Source: Candidatus Barnesiella excrementavium
GTDB lineage: Bacteria; Bacteroidota; Bacteroidia; Bacteroidales; Barnesiellaceae
Assembly: GCA_019115485.1 (NCBI GenBank)
Contig: DXDM01000012.1
Coordinates: forward strand, 1-48,230
Length of the DNA stretch: 48,230 nucleotides
Reading direction: 5' to 3'
Each line of letters opens with the position of its first letter. Position 1 is the first letter of the stretch. Positions 8,373 through 16,471 of the stretch are shown here, in pieces. The notes beneath the pieces were generated by a model. It was not told the DNA's origin. It worked only from the letters and a program-made list of their open reading frames with translations, and searched no databases. Both the position numbers and the translations under genes were made by a program.

Positions 8373-9119
8373 ATGAGAAGAATATACGGATTGGTGGGCT
8401 ACCCCTTGGGGCACTCGTTTTCCCGCTCGTTTTTCCAGGAGAAATTCGCCCGCGAAGGGATAGACGCCGACTATGAAAATTTTGAGATGGCCGACCTCCG
8501 AGGACTGCGCCAACTTATTGCCGACCGCCCGGAACTGTGCGGACTGAACGTGACAATTCCCTACAAGACCGAGGTGATGGCCCTGCTCGACGAACTCGAC
8601 CCGCAGGCCCGCGAAATCGGGGCTGTCAACGTCATCAAGATTGAGCGACGTCCCCACGACGGCATCTGGCTCACCGGGTATAACAGCGACATCATCGGCT
8701 TCACCCAATCGATAGCCCCCTTGATTGACAGCCGCATGCAACAGGCTCTGATTCTGGGGACGGGAGGTGCCTCGAAAGCGGTCTGTGCCGGATTGAAGTC
8801 GTTGCACATCGAGCCGACATTCGTCTCACGGCAACGTCGTGACGGCATCATCACCTACGACGACCTCTCGCCCGAAGTGATGGCCAGCCACCGCATCATT
8901 GTCAATGCCACACCGCTGGGCATGTACCCGCACACCGACCAGTACCCCCACATTCCCTACACAGATTTAACCCCCGGCCATCTCTGCTACGACCTCATCT
9001 ACAACCCCGAGGTGACCCGCTTTCTCGCCCAGGCGGCCCAACAGGGCAGCCGCACCAAAAACGGCACTGAGATGCTGCACCGGCAAGCGCTGGCGGCCTG
9101 GGAGATCTGGAACCGATAA
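8373..9119 (+). CDS. aroE: Shikimate dehydrogenase
   Basis: Catalyses NADPH-dependent reduction of 3-dehydroshikimate to shikimate in aromatic amino acid synthesis. The 248-residue length fits the Bacteroidota family (E. coli AroE is 272). The substrate site is visible as GYPLGHSFS near residue 9 and NVTIPYK with the catalytic Lys. TGYNSDIIGF carries the paired Asp. The dinucleotide fold has GTGGASKA (about 129-136), then the SRQRR stretch that selects NADP, and NATPLGMYP. The C-terminus has GTEMLHRQALAAWEIW. It follows the gldB-like gene by 18 bases and precedes the LysR gene by 34, suggesting one transcript. Confidence 0.95.
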   Translation: MRRIYGLVGYPLGHSFSRSFFQEKFAREGIDADYENFEMADLRGLRQLIADRPELCGLNVTIPYKTEVMALLDELDPQAREIGAVNVIKIERRPHDGIWLTGYNSDIIGFTQSIAPLIDSRMQQALILGTGGASKAVCAGLKSLHIEPTFVSRQRRDGIITYDDLSPEVMASHRIIVNATPLGMYPHTDQYPHIPYTDLTPGHLCYDLIYNPEVTRFLAQAAQQGSRTKNGTEMLHRQALAAWEIWNR

Positions 9120-9153
9120 GACAAGTACCACAACACAAGCACCGCTCGACCGT

Positions 9154-10041
9154 ATGATAGATTTCCGACTCAAAGTTTTTTGCAGCGTAGCCCGCAACCT
9201 CAGTTTCACCAAGGCCTCGAAAGAGTTGTATGTGAGCCAGCCGGCCATCAGCAAGCACATACAGGAGCTCGAAGCCGAGTACAGCACCCGGCTGTTTGAG
9301 CGCATGGGCACCCACATAGCCCTCACCCCCGAGGGGGAGTTGCTCCTGAGCCACGCCGAGAAGATTCTCGCCCACTACAAGCAACTCGATTTCGAGATGA
9401 ACCTGCTCACTCAACGCCACGTAGGCGAACTGCGTCTGGGCGCCAGCACCACCATCGCCCAATACGTACTGCCTACCTACCTGGCTACTTTCAGCCAGAA
9501 ATTCAAACAGATAAAGCTATCGCTCATCAACGGGAATACCCGCGACATCGAGCGGGCCATCGAGGAGCACCGTATCGACCTGGGTCTCATCGAGGGGGTG
9601 AGCCGTCAACCGCATCTGCACTATACCCCCTTCATGCGCGACGAACTGGTGTGCATCGCCAGCACCCGCAGCCGGTTGGCCCGACGCGACGAAATATCGC
9701 TCGACGAATTGCGGCAACTGCCGCTGGTTATCCGGGAGAGCGGGTCGGGCAGCCTCGAAGTCTTTGAGAAGACGTTGGCCCAGCACCAGTTGAAACTGTC
9801 GCAGTTCAACATCGCCATGCAAATGGGAACGACCGAAGGCATCAAGCGCTTCCTCTACCACACCGACAGCGTGGGGGTGGTCTCGATACAGGCCGTCACC
9901 ACCGACCTGGCTGAGGGGCGATTGAAGGTAATCGATATTGCCGACTTCTCCTGCGAACGGGAGTTCTGCTTCGTACAGAATGTCGGCCAGACGGGCGGTA
10001 TCGAATCGGATTTCATGCGCTACATGACCCGCAAATTCTGA
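9154..10041 (+). CDS. LysR-family transcriptional regulator
   Basis: A 295-residue protein with the LysR layout. A winged HTH spans residues 1-60 (FCSVARNLSFTKASKELYVSQPAISKHIQELE), a linker helix follows, and a periplasmic-binding-like effector domain runs from about residue 90 to the end (GELRLGASTTIAQYVLP). The effector domain should bind a small molecule, but the ligand and targets cannot be inferred. It does not face a divergent target gene as many LysR regulators do; it lies inside the gldB-aroE-lysR-comEC run. Start ATG 9154 gives the canonical MIDFRLKVF N-terminus. Confidence 0.92.
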   Translation: MIDFRLKVFCSVARNLSFTKASKELYVSQPAISKHIQELEAEYSTRLFERMGTHIALTPEGELLLSHAEKILAHYKQLDFEMNLLTQRHVGELRLGASTTIAQYVLPTYLATFSQKFKQIKLSLINGNTRDIERAIEEHRIDLGLIEGVSRQPHLHYTPFMRDELVCIASTRSRLARRDEISLDELRQLPLVIRESGSGSLEVFEKTLAQHQLKLSQFNIAMQMGTTEGIKRFLYHTDSVGVVSIQAVTTDLAEGRLKVIDIADFSCEREFCFVQNVGQTGGIESDFMRYMTRKF

Positions 10042-10096
10042 CCGCCGACTCCTCCTCTCCCGCTTTTCATCTAATACTCCGAAACACACAAGCCTC

Positions 10097-12196
10097 ATGC
10101 ACCATAACTCCCTGCCGGCTGCCCGTACTCCCTTCATACGCCTGCTCGTCCCGCTGCTGGCGGGTATCGTCGGGCAAGAGATGCTGCACCCGCCAACCGG
10201 GTTGTACCTGTTACCCGCCTTGGCCGGTATCGTACTGTGGGGGCTCTGTGCCAAACGCGGCACCATCGAGACGCAATACCGCAAGCGTCCCCTCTTCGGG
10301 TGGGGACTCTTCCTCCTTGTCTTTTCACTGGGGGCTTTCCTGCATGCCATGACCCATCGGTCTCAGCCGCTTCCCCAAGGGTTCTATCCCGTGGCCGTCG
10401 CCCACATCGACCAAAAGGCCACCGAGAAATCAAACGCTTACTATTGCCCGGCCACCCTCACGGCCCTGGCCGATACCACCGGTCGCACCATGGCATATCA
10501 CGAGCGGGTGGCGCTCTATTTCGAAAAAAGTCTGTATGCCCGACGGCTCACCTACGGCGACCGGGTGGCCTTTGAATTTCAACCACGAACCATCGAGACG
10601 AGCAGCAACCCGGGCGATTTCGATTTCGCCACCTACATGCGCCACCAGGGAATCACCCGGAGCCAATACCTCACCGACTCGCAATGGCGACGACTCGGCC
10701 ACACTCCCCGGTCGGCATTTTGGGACTGGGCCACCACCCGGCAAAGCCAATTTGCCAACCAAATAGATACCTGCCGATTATCGTCTACGAGCACCGCGCT
10801 ATTGAAAGCCCTCCTGCTGGGCGACCGGCAAGCCTTCCCGACCGAACTGCAACAGAGCTTCTCGGCGGCCGGACTTTCGCATATCCTTGCCGTGAGCGGT
10901 CTCCACATGGGGGTGATGGCCACGCTGGTCTACCTGCTGCTCCTTCCCCTCGCCGGCTCCGAAGCTGGTCGCAGACTGAGGCCGCTGCTCACCCTCTTCG
11001 TGCTGTGGGTCTACGGCTGCCTCACAGGGCTATCCCCCTCGACCGCCCGGGCCTGCATCATGGCGTCGTTCCTGCTCACGGCCGACTTTCTCGGACGACG
11101 CAACAGTTCGCTCAATACCCTGTTTGCCGCAGCGTTCTTCCTGTTGCTTTATGATACCGACCTCCTCTTCGACGTTGGATTTCAGATGAGCTTCGCAGCC
11201 GTTGCCGCCATTCTGCTCTTCTACCGGCAGCTCCATTTCGGGCAGAACTCCCCCTACCGGATTATCCGTTGGGTCAGCTCCTGCGTGGCCGTGTCGATAG
11301 CCGCCCAGATAGGCGCCCTGCCCATCGCCGTCTACTACTTTCACACCCTTCCCCTCCTCTTTCTGGTCGGCAACCTGGTGGTACTGCCCCTCCTGCCTGT
11401 CATCTTCGGGTCGGGTCTGCTCCTGCTGCTACTCACCTCGCTGCACCTGCCCTACGGGTGGATAGCCGACGCAACCGACCTGATGTTGCGTTTTGTCGAG
11501 TGGCTGAGTCTCGGTATAGCTCGGCTGCCGGGGAGCCACATCGAAGGGATATGGCTCGCCCCTCGCTACCTGTTCCTCTACTTCGGTACGGCCATTCTCG
11601 GCTACATCGCCATCAGGAACCGCTCAAAAAAAATGTTGTGGCTTACCTTGATATTCGGTATCGCCTTCCTGGTGTCCGACCTGTCGACCTATCGGCCCCC
11701 TCGCCCCGAAGCAGTGGTGTATGACGACCGACAGATTACCGTCGTCGAGCTGAATGACCGTGAAGGGTGCTACCTGCTCCTGCCCGACACGCTATCCCCG
11801 CAACAACCGCTGGTGGGCGAAGCTCACCGCCAACAAGCTGGATATCGCGACTACGCCCTGCTCCAACCGGGCTCGACACCGGTCGAGAAGGAATCGCTCT
11901 TCATCGCCTACCCGTTCGCCCAGTTCCACACCAAGCGGTTGCTCCTGCTCGACGGTCAGGACTGGCACCGGGTATCGAACGACAGGCGGCTGGCAATAGA
12001 CCATGCCATTGTCGACCGTCGATTCACGGGAAGTATCGCCGACGTGATGCGACTCTTCGATGTACGCCACTTTATCATCGGGGCCAACGTTCACCCGAGC
12101 CGGGCCCGACGTCTGATAAAAGAGTGTTTCGAACAGGGCATTCCCTGCCACGACGTGCGTTCGCAAGGAGCCTGGATATATTCGCCAGCCCCCTAA
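10097..12196 (+). CDS. comEC: ComEC/Rec2-type DNA uptake channel protein without beta-lactamase domain
   Basis: A 699-residue polytopic inner-membrane protein related to the competence channel that passes single-stranded DNA into the cytoplasm. Two to three N-terminal membrane helices are followed by a soluble OB-like region (about 110-215). The Competence domain has its signature LAVSGLHMGVMATL (S267-H270) and around eight helices to residue 530. The last 160 residues form a soluble tail (VVYDDRQITVVELNDREG...), but it has no HxHxDH metal motif, so the metallo-beta-lactamase nuclease domain of Bacillus ComEC is missing. Bacteroidota homologues usually share this form. Whether the host takes up DNA naturally is unknown. 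A bidirectional terminator follows at 12258. Confidence 0.88.
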   Translation: MHHNSLPAARTPFIRLLVPLLAGIVGQEMLHPPTGLYLLPALAGIVLWGLCAKRGTIETQYRKRPLFGWGLFLLVFSLGAFLHAMTHRSQPLPQGFYPVAVAHIDQKATEKSNAYYCPATLTALADTTGRTMAYHERVALYFEKSLYARRLTYGDRVAFEFQPRTIETSSNPGDFDFATYMRHQGITRSQYLTDSQWRRLGHTPRSAFWDWATTRQSQFANQIDTCRLSSTSTALLKALLLGDRQAFPTELQQSFSAAGLSHILAVSGLHMGVMATLVYLLLLPLAGSEAGRRLRPLLTLFVLWVYGCLTGLSPSTARACIMASFLLTADFLGRRNSSLNTLFAAAFFLLLYDTDLLFDVGFQMSFAAVAAILLFYRQLHFGQNSPYRIIRWVSSCVAVSIAAQIGALPIAVYYFHTLPLLFLVGNLVVLPLLPVIFGSGLLLLLLTSLHLPYGWIADATDLMLRFVEWLSLGIARLPGSHIEGIWLAPRYLFLYFGTAILGYIAIRNRSKKMLWLTLIFGIAFLVSDLSTYRPPRPEAVVYDDRQITVVELNDREGCYLLLPDTLSPQQPLVGEAHRQQAGYRDYALLQPGSTPVEKESLFIAYPFAQFHTKRLLLLDGQDWHRVSNDRRLAIDHAIVDRRFTGSIADVMRLFDVRHFIIGANVHPSRARRLIKECFEQGIPCHDVRSQGAWIYSPAP

Positions 12197-12257
12197 GTCG
12201 GTTCCCCGAAAAGACGGCTCTTCCACGCTCCCCTCTGACAACCGGCACCATAAACCG

Positions 12258-12291
12258 AAAGAGGGCCGCGACCTACTGGTCACAGCCCTCT
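12258..12291. terminator. Bidirectional terminator between comEC and the DUF5606 gene
   Basis: The hairpin pairs AGAGGGC with GCCCTCT and extends through GCGACC/GGTCAC with one mismatch around an ACTA loop. AAA on the left gives a T-run for the minus-strand transcript. It is 61 bases after the comEC stop and 61 bases beyond the end of the minus-strand gene. Bases 12292-12352 hold only a short tRNA-like T-arm motif that was not accepted. Confidence 0.75.
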
Positions 12292-12352
12292 CGTACAGGT
12301 ATAGCTTTGTGCCGCGGGGATTCGATCCGCAGCGTCTCCTTAGACACCCTAA

Positions 12353-12802
12353 TTATTTGGTTTCGTCCCCTTCGGCAGCCTCTTTTTCAGGCTCGGCCTC
12401 GGCCTTCTTCTCTTCCACGAAATCGGTATTGCCGGTCTCGACCAACAGGTTGTACCAGCTGATGAGTTTTTTGATGTCGGTCACATACACCCGCTCGCGG
12501 TCGAAGTTGGGAAGCACATCGGCCAGATAGGCACGCAGGGCCTCCGAGTCGGCCTTCTTGATATCGAGCGATACCTTGCCGCCATTCTCCTTCTTCTTAA
12601 TCGACTCCAACACTTCGCCCAGAGGCACATCGTCCTCGTCGGTGAAGATGGCGATATCGCCCAGCGAAATGATTTTTTCATGCGCATAGGCGGGCAGACG
12701 TTTGCCGGTTTGCAACGACTCGACAATCAACATATTCTTAGCTTGGGATACCAATTTGTACAAACCCGGTTTTCCAGAGATGGATAAAATCGTTTTCAAC
12801 AT
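12353..12802 (-). CDS. DUF5606 domain protein
   Basis: A 149-residue cytoplasmic protein without signal peptide that begins MLKTILSISGKPGLYKLVSQ. This resembles the DUF5606 family found in Bacteroidota, for which I know no established function. The N-terminal 55 residues look like a small beta-barrel or SH3-like unit. Residues 60-125 are helical with YVTDIKKLISWYNLL, and the last 25 residues are an acidic Glu/Ala-rich tail (KAEAEPEKEAAEGDE), probably disordered. It has its own promoter (12848-12855) and terminator, so it is monocistronic despite following coaE by 97 bases. Confidence 0.85.
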   Translation of the reverse strand: MLKTILSISGKPGLYKLVSQAKNMLIVESLQTGKRLPAYAHEKIISLGDIAIFTDEDDVPLGEVLESIKKKENGGKVSLDIKKADSEALRAYLADVLPNFDRERVYVTDIKKLISWYNLLVETGNTDFVEEKKAEAEPEKEAAEGDETK

Positions 12803-12847
12803 AAAATTGCAGTTTTATATTTAGTGACTTGTTTCATTTTCGTGTTG

Positions 12848-12855
12848 CAAAAATA
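12848..12855 (-). promoter_or_regulatory. -7 promoter element (TATTTTTG) for the DUF5606 gene
   Basis: TAnnTTTGCA on the minus strand, 46 bases before the start codon at 12802, in the 97-base gap after coaE. Confidence 0.6.
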
Positions 12856-12899
12856 ATATACTTGGCGGGTTTAACCCCTCTTCCCGGGCAAAAAATTTC

Positions 12900-13475
12900 T
12901 CACCGGGAACGATTCAACAGCGAGAGCACGGTGGCGATGAGCGACTCCCGGCCATCGTTGCAAATGACATGGGTGGCCTGTCTGCACTTCTCCTCCTCGC
13001 CCAACTGGGCTGCCATGCGACGCTTCACCTCGTCGGCCGAGAGACCGCTGCGCTGCTGCACCCGCTCGATGCGCAGCGATTCGGGAGCGGTAACCAGCCA
13101 CACCTCGTCGACCAGTCGGTCGAGATGCGACTCGTACAAGATGGCCGACTCGACAAAACAGACCTCCCCCCGAACGCTCTGCGACCACCGGTCGAAATCT
13201 TCGCGCACAGCGGGGTGCACAAGGGCATTGAGCCGGGCTATCTGCTCGGGGTGACCAAAGACCCGCGAGGCCAACAACGGACGGTCGAGCTTGCCGTCCG
13301 CATAGATATCGTCGCCGAAGGTCTGGCCAAGTTGTGCTTTCAGTTGCGGCAGGGTGTTCATGAGCCGCCGGGCCTCGGAGTCGGTATCGTAGACCCGATA
13401 CCCCATCACACGCAGCAGATTCGATACCACCGACTTGCCGCTGCCTATGCCACCTGTAATGCCTATCCGTTTCAT
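12900..13475 (-). CDS. coaE: Dephospho-CoA kinase
   Basis: Phosphorylates the 3'-hydroxyl of dephospho-CoA, the last step of coenzyme A synthesis. The protein has 191 residues and begins MKRIGITGGIGSGKS with a P-loop at residues 8-15. VYDTDSEARRLM supplies the substrate Asp, LVHPAVREDF is the conserved central helix, and FVESAILYES with the downstream RVQQRSGLSADEV forms the lid region. Its start overlaps the YbbR stop by four bases (ATGA), so the pair is translationally coupled. Length and motifs are normal for the family. Confidence 0.95.
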   Translation of the reverse strand: MKRIGITGGIGSGKSVVSNLLRVMGYRVYDTDSEARRLMNTLPQLKAQLGQTFGDDIYADGKLDRPLLASRVFGHPEQIARLNALVHPAVREDFDRWSQSVRGEVCFVESAILYESHLDRLVDEVWLVTAPESLRIERVQQRSGLSADEVKRRMAAQLGEEEKCRQATHVICNDGRESLIATVLSLLNRSR

Positions 13476-14533
13476 ATCGTATCGGGACGTGAGATTACCG
13501 TATCGGGCGAGAACTCAAAGGGCGCTCTTTTCTGTTCCAGGATATAGTCGACACTGTCTTGCGACAGCACGATGTTGCGCACGAAATCGGGAGCTTTCAG
13601 CACCTTGATTCCCAACTTGCTGGGGGGTGTACGTCCCGACAGGTCGGTAAAGTCGACACCCAACAGGAAACTCTCCTCGTTGACCGAGGCGAACTTGCTG
13701 AACGGCATCATGCACGAGAGTTGTACCGACGAGGGGAAGGTGATGAGAGACCAACCTGCGGGTACGCTCTGGGTCACGATGGGTATGTCGAGCAGTTTGG
13801 AGGTTATCTCCTCGACCGGTATCGTCACCATCACCTGGTCGGGGACAATGCGCAGATTGGGTATGCGGGCTATCCGCACCGTCGTGCGCAGGGTGTCGCT
13901 CAACCGCTTGGCTTCGAACTCGGTCGTGTAGACCTCTTTGAGTTGTTTCAGCAAAGCATGATCGCCATAGACCATCACCGAGTCAATCTCGGCCGTCATG
14001 GGGCCGCTCAACACGCATTGCGGTGTAGTCGAGGCTTTACCCCGCACCACCAGTTTCACCCGCTTACCGGCATTGTGGGTATATTGCACTTTCAAGGTAT
14101 CGGGGATAACCGACAAGATGGTTGTCGTGGGGCGCAGCGATTTGCGCAAAATGGTTTCCAGTTGCGGCAGAGCCAGAAAGAACGAGCTGCCTCCCTTGTC
14201 ATACTCCTGGAAATTGATGCGCAGCGGATTCAACCCCTCGATGGCATAACCCAGCATCACGGGACCTTTGTCGCGAATGCGCACTTCGACGTGTGTAGGC
14301 AGGTCGTTGATGAGGGTCGTCTTCTCGGGCAGATTTTGAAGTTCTACCGGAATCTTGAACGAACTCTCGACCTCCTCGTTCAAGCCTTGCATGAACCAGA
14401 ATACCAACGACAGCAACACAAACCCCAGGAAGGTAAACAACTCCCGGGTGCGCTCCTGCCGGAATGTATCGGCTATCTTTCGGGCAATTACTCTGAATCG
14501 CGTGGCTATGCGGGCCGAAATGTTCTTCTTCAT
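13472..14533 (-). CDS. YbbR-domain membrane-anchored protein
   Basis: A 353-residue protein with one N-terminal membrane helix (residues 34-50, FTFLGFVLLSLVFWFM) after a basic cytoplasmic segment, followed by extracytoplasmic YbbR-like beta domains (for example VELQNLPEKTTLINDLP, then repeated units ending near residue 330). In Firmicutes YbbR/CdaR regulates the diadenylate cyclase CdaA, but no cyclase gene is next to it here, so that role is only a possibility. It overlaps coaE by four bases. Its promoter at 14560-14567 sits inside one arm of a perfect 21-base inverted repeat, which is unusual. Confidence 0.85.
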   Translation of the reverse strand: MKKNISARIATRFRVIARKIADTFRQERTRELFTFLGFVLLSLVFWFMQGLNEEVESSFKIPVELQNLPEKTTLINDLPTHVEVRIRDKGPVMLGYAIEGLNPLRINFQEYDKGGSSFFLALPQLETILRKSLRPTTTILSVIPDTLKVQYTHNAGKRVKLVVRGKASTTPQCVLSGPMTAEIDSVMVYGDHALLKQLKEVYTTEFEAKRLSDTLRTTVRIARIPNLRIVPDQVMVTIPVEEITSKLLDIPIVTQSVPAGWSLITFPSSVQLSCMMPFSKFASVNEESFLLGVDFTDLSGRTPPSKLGIKVLKAPDFVRNIVLSQDSVDYILEQKRAPFEFSPDTVISRPDTI

Positions 14534-14559
14534 ATAATCACACCATGGCTATATAGAAA

Positions 14560-14567
14560 CAAAGATA
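14560..14567 (-). promoter_or_regulatory. -7 promoter element (TATCTTTG) for YbbR-coaE
   Basis: Exact TAnnTTTG match on the minus strand, 27 bases before the YbbR start. It overlaps the distal arm of the inverted repeat 14561-14616, so hairpin or protein binding there could affect initiation. Confidence 0.65.
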
Positions 14568-14616
14568 AAGTTTTTTATCGGTAGAAACCCTCTGCCCGAT
14601 AAAAAACTTTATCTTT
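14561..14616. repeat. Perfect 21-base inverted repeat between yajC and YbbR
   Basis: Arms at 14561-14581 and 14596-14616 are exact reverse complements around a 14-base loop. The arms are AT-rich (AAAGATAAAG...TATCGG). It lies 42 bases after the yajC stop and overlaps the YbbR -7 element. It may end the nusB/yajC transcript, act as an operator, or both. There is no proper T-run after it on the minus strand. Confidence 0.85.
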
Positions 14617-14658
14617 TATTTTCTCTACCCAGTAGAGCCTCGGTCAAAAAAGACCGGC

Positions 14659-14985
14659 TTATTTAGCCTGCTGAGCGTTGTTGTCCTTGGCATCGGCTGC
14701 CGACGGATATACCGAATCCTTGGCGATGCGCACGCGGGTATTCTCGGCTATCTCGATAATAAAAGAGTCGCTTTTAACCTCTTTTATTTTCCCGAACAGA
14801 CCACCGGCGGTAACGACTTTGTCGCCTGCGGTGAGCGATTCACGGAATTTGCGAATCTCTTTCTGACGTTTCGTCTGCGGACGAATCATGAAAAAATAGA
14901 AGATTGCAATCAAGGCAACCATCATCAGAATGCTCGACATTCCGCTGCCGGCTGCACTTTGTAAAAGAATGGATAGTGTTGTCAT
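14659..14985 (-). CDS. yajC: Preprotein translocase accessory subunit YajC
   Basis: A 108-residue single-pass membrane protein that associates with SecDF in the Sec translocon. The membrane helix is at about residues 17-36 (MSSILMMVALIAIFYFFMIRP). It is followed by the YajC signature RPQTKRQKEIRKFRESLTAG and a small basic beta domain (DKVVTAGGLFGKIKEV). The tail after residue 90 is polar. It lies 71 bases downstream of nusB but has its own promoter at 15038-15045. Confidence 0.93.
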   Translation of the reverse strand: MTTLSILLQSAAGSGMSSILMMVALIAIFYFFMIRPQTKRQKEIRKFRESLTAGDKVVTAGGLFGKIKEVKSDSFIIEIAENTRVRIAKDSVYPSAADAKDNNAQQAK

Positions 14986-15037
14986 AATTTAGCTTTTAAT
15001 AGTTTATACGTGTCGTCCCCGAAAAAATGAGACTCCA

Positions 15038-15045
15038 CAAATATA
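15038..15045 (-). promoter_or_regulatory. -7 promoter element (TATATTTG) for yajC
   Basis: TAnnTTTG on the minus strand in the gap between nusB and yajC, 53 bases before the yajC start. No -33 TTTG is visible. Confidence 0.5.
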
Positions 15046-15056
15046 TAACAATTTTT

Positions 15057-15983
15057 TTACTCTTTTGTCAGAACGCCCTCTTTTTTCAGATTGTCGGCAA
15101 TGGCATTCAACACACCGTTGACAAACTGCCCGCTCTTGGAGGTGCTGTACGACTTGGCCAGCTCGATATACTCGTTCAAGGTAACCCGGGTGGGAATCGA
15201 CGGGAATTTGTAGAACTCGCTCATGGCCACCATCATGATGACAATATCCATGAAAGCGACCCGCTCGATCTCCCAGTTGCGGATAAAGTTCTCGATATAG
15301 CTGCGATACTCCTCGCCGTGAACCAGCGTGTTGCGGAAGAGTTCCTTGGCAAATTCGGCATCGTCGTCGTCCTTGAACATGGGCAACAAGGCTTGCGATT
15401 CACCTTTCTCTTCGCTGAACTGCTTGATGGTTTTGAGTACAAAGGTGGTAATGATTTCGAGGTCGTCGTTCCAGTAGAGCGATTTCTGTTCCAACAGGTC
15501 GAGCAACTCCTCGTCAGTGCAAAACATGTTCTTCACCACCTTCTTCCAAAACTCGCAATCGTTCTCGTACGAATCTTCGGGAGCCTCCATGTACTCTTTG
15601 TACCAATCGCTCTTGACAATCCGTTCCGAGAAGTCTCTCAAAAATTCGGGGTCGTTGGTCCAGGTAATCGGCTTTTTCTCGTGATAGTCCTTATAATCCT
15701 TGCAATTTCTCAACTGCTCGATAAAACGGTTGTTGACAAAACGCATGTTGGGATTCTTCTCCTCGGGGGTGGCCAGGAATTTCATGCGGGCGGCTTCTAC
15801 CCGGGCAGCCTGCGTATCGGTCAGCTCCACCATCAAAGTCAGCAACAGATGATACAACTCGTAGGACTTTTCGAAGCTGAAAAAGAGTTCTTTCTCGGCA
15901 TCCATCACCGTCTTGTCTTTCGTGAGAAAATAGGAATAGGCAATCTGTACGACTTTGGAACGGATTAGTATTCTGTTAATCAT
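15057..15983 (-). CDS. nusB: Transcription antitermination factor NusB (long Bacteroidota form)
   Basis: RNA-binding factor that, with NusE, binds boxA and helps rRNA antitermination. At 308 residues it is about twice the E. coli length (139), as is typical for Bacteroidota. The N-terminus (MINRILIRSKVVQIAYSYF) matches the NusB start, and the core C-terminal fold is clear at residues 225-305 (WEIERVAFMDIVIMMVAMSEF, then VTLNEYIELAKSY, then FVNGVLNAI). The middle 120 residues are an acidic helical insertion. It is followed by yajC. No consensus promoter was found in 15984-16067. Confidence 0.9.
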   Translation of the reverse strand: MINRILIRSKVVQIAYSYFLTKDKTVMDAEKELFFSFEKSYELYHLLLTLMVELTDTQAARVEAARMKFLATPEEKNPNMRFVNNRFIEQLRNCKDYKDYHEKKPITWTNDPEFLRDFSERIVKSDWYKEYMEAPEDSYENDCEFWKKVVKNMFCTDEELLDLLEQKSLYWNDDLEIITTFVLKTIKQFSEEKGESQALLPMFKDDDDAEFAKELFRNTLVHGEEYRSYIENFIRNWEIERVAFMDIVIMMVAMSEFYKFPSIPTRVTLNEYIELAKSYSTSKSGQFVNGVLNAIADNLKKEGVLTKE

Positions 15984-16067
15984 ATTTTAATGAACTAAGT
16001 GTGCGGTTTACTTTTTCGGTCACTTTCTGTTCCGCCCCGGCCTTGAACCGGCCGAGCAAGAAAAATC

Positions 16068-16106
16068 TGCAAGCCGCACTATTCCCTTGCGATAGTGCGG
16101 CTTGCA
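16068..16106 (-). terminator. Intrinsic terminator of the bamD-rpoZ operon
   Basis: A perfect 15-base inverted repeat (16068-16082, 16092-16106) with a 9-base loop is followed on the minus strand by GATTTTTC. It starts 19 bases beyond the rpoZ stop. Confidence 0.88.
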
Positions 16107-16124
16107 GTGATAGCTGTCAGGCAA

Positions 16125-16460
16125 TTATTCGATAGCCGATTTTTCCTTTTCGGGATTTTTGTAATAGATTTTACCTTCTATATATTCTTGCGTAGCGATG
16201 AGAACGGGTTTGGGCAGTTTCTCGTAGTAGCGCGAGATTTCAATCTGCTCACGGTTCTCGAACACCTCTTCGAGGTTGTCGTTGCACGAGGCGAACTCTT
16301 GGAGTTTCTTTTCCAGGTCGGCTTTCATTTCAACGGCAATCTGATTGGCCCTCTTGGCAATGATACAAACTGTTTCGTAAATGTTTCCCGTGTCGGAAGA
16401 CAAAGCCACCATATCGCGTGTTACGGTGTTTGTCGGTGCATTTGTTTTCTTGTAATCCAT
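16125..16460 (-). CDS. rpoZ: DNA-directed RNA polymerase omega subunit
   Basis: Small subunit that helps assemble and stabilise the beta' subunit of RNA polymerase. The 111-residue protein has the omega/Rpb6 pattern: an N-terminal TVTRDM segment, then the conserved helix region NIYETVCIIAKRANQIA (about 27-43). An acidic helical stretch follows, and the C-terminus (PVLIATQEYIEGKIYY) resembles the conserved Rpb6-like end of Bacteroidota omega. It is 11 bases downstream of bamD and ends before a strong terminator, so the two are one operon. Confidence 0.87.
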   Translation of the reverse strand: MDYKKTNAPTNTVTRDMVALSSDTGNIYETVCIIAKRANQIAVEMKADLEKKLQEFASCNDNLEEVFENREQIEISRYYEKLPKPVLIATQEYIEGKIYYKNPEKEKSAIE

Positions 16461-16471
16461 TATTTTAAAGA

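Noticed and set aside
12302..12350. tRNA-like T-arm (GGATCGAATCC on the minus strand) with a small GTCT/AGAC hairpin before it
   Set aside because: The upstream half is coding sequence of the DUF5606 gene, no D-arm or acceptor partner exists, and the T-stem has a C-C mismatch.
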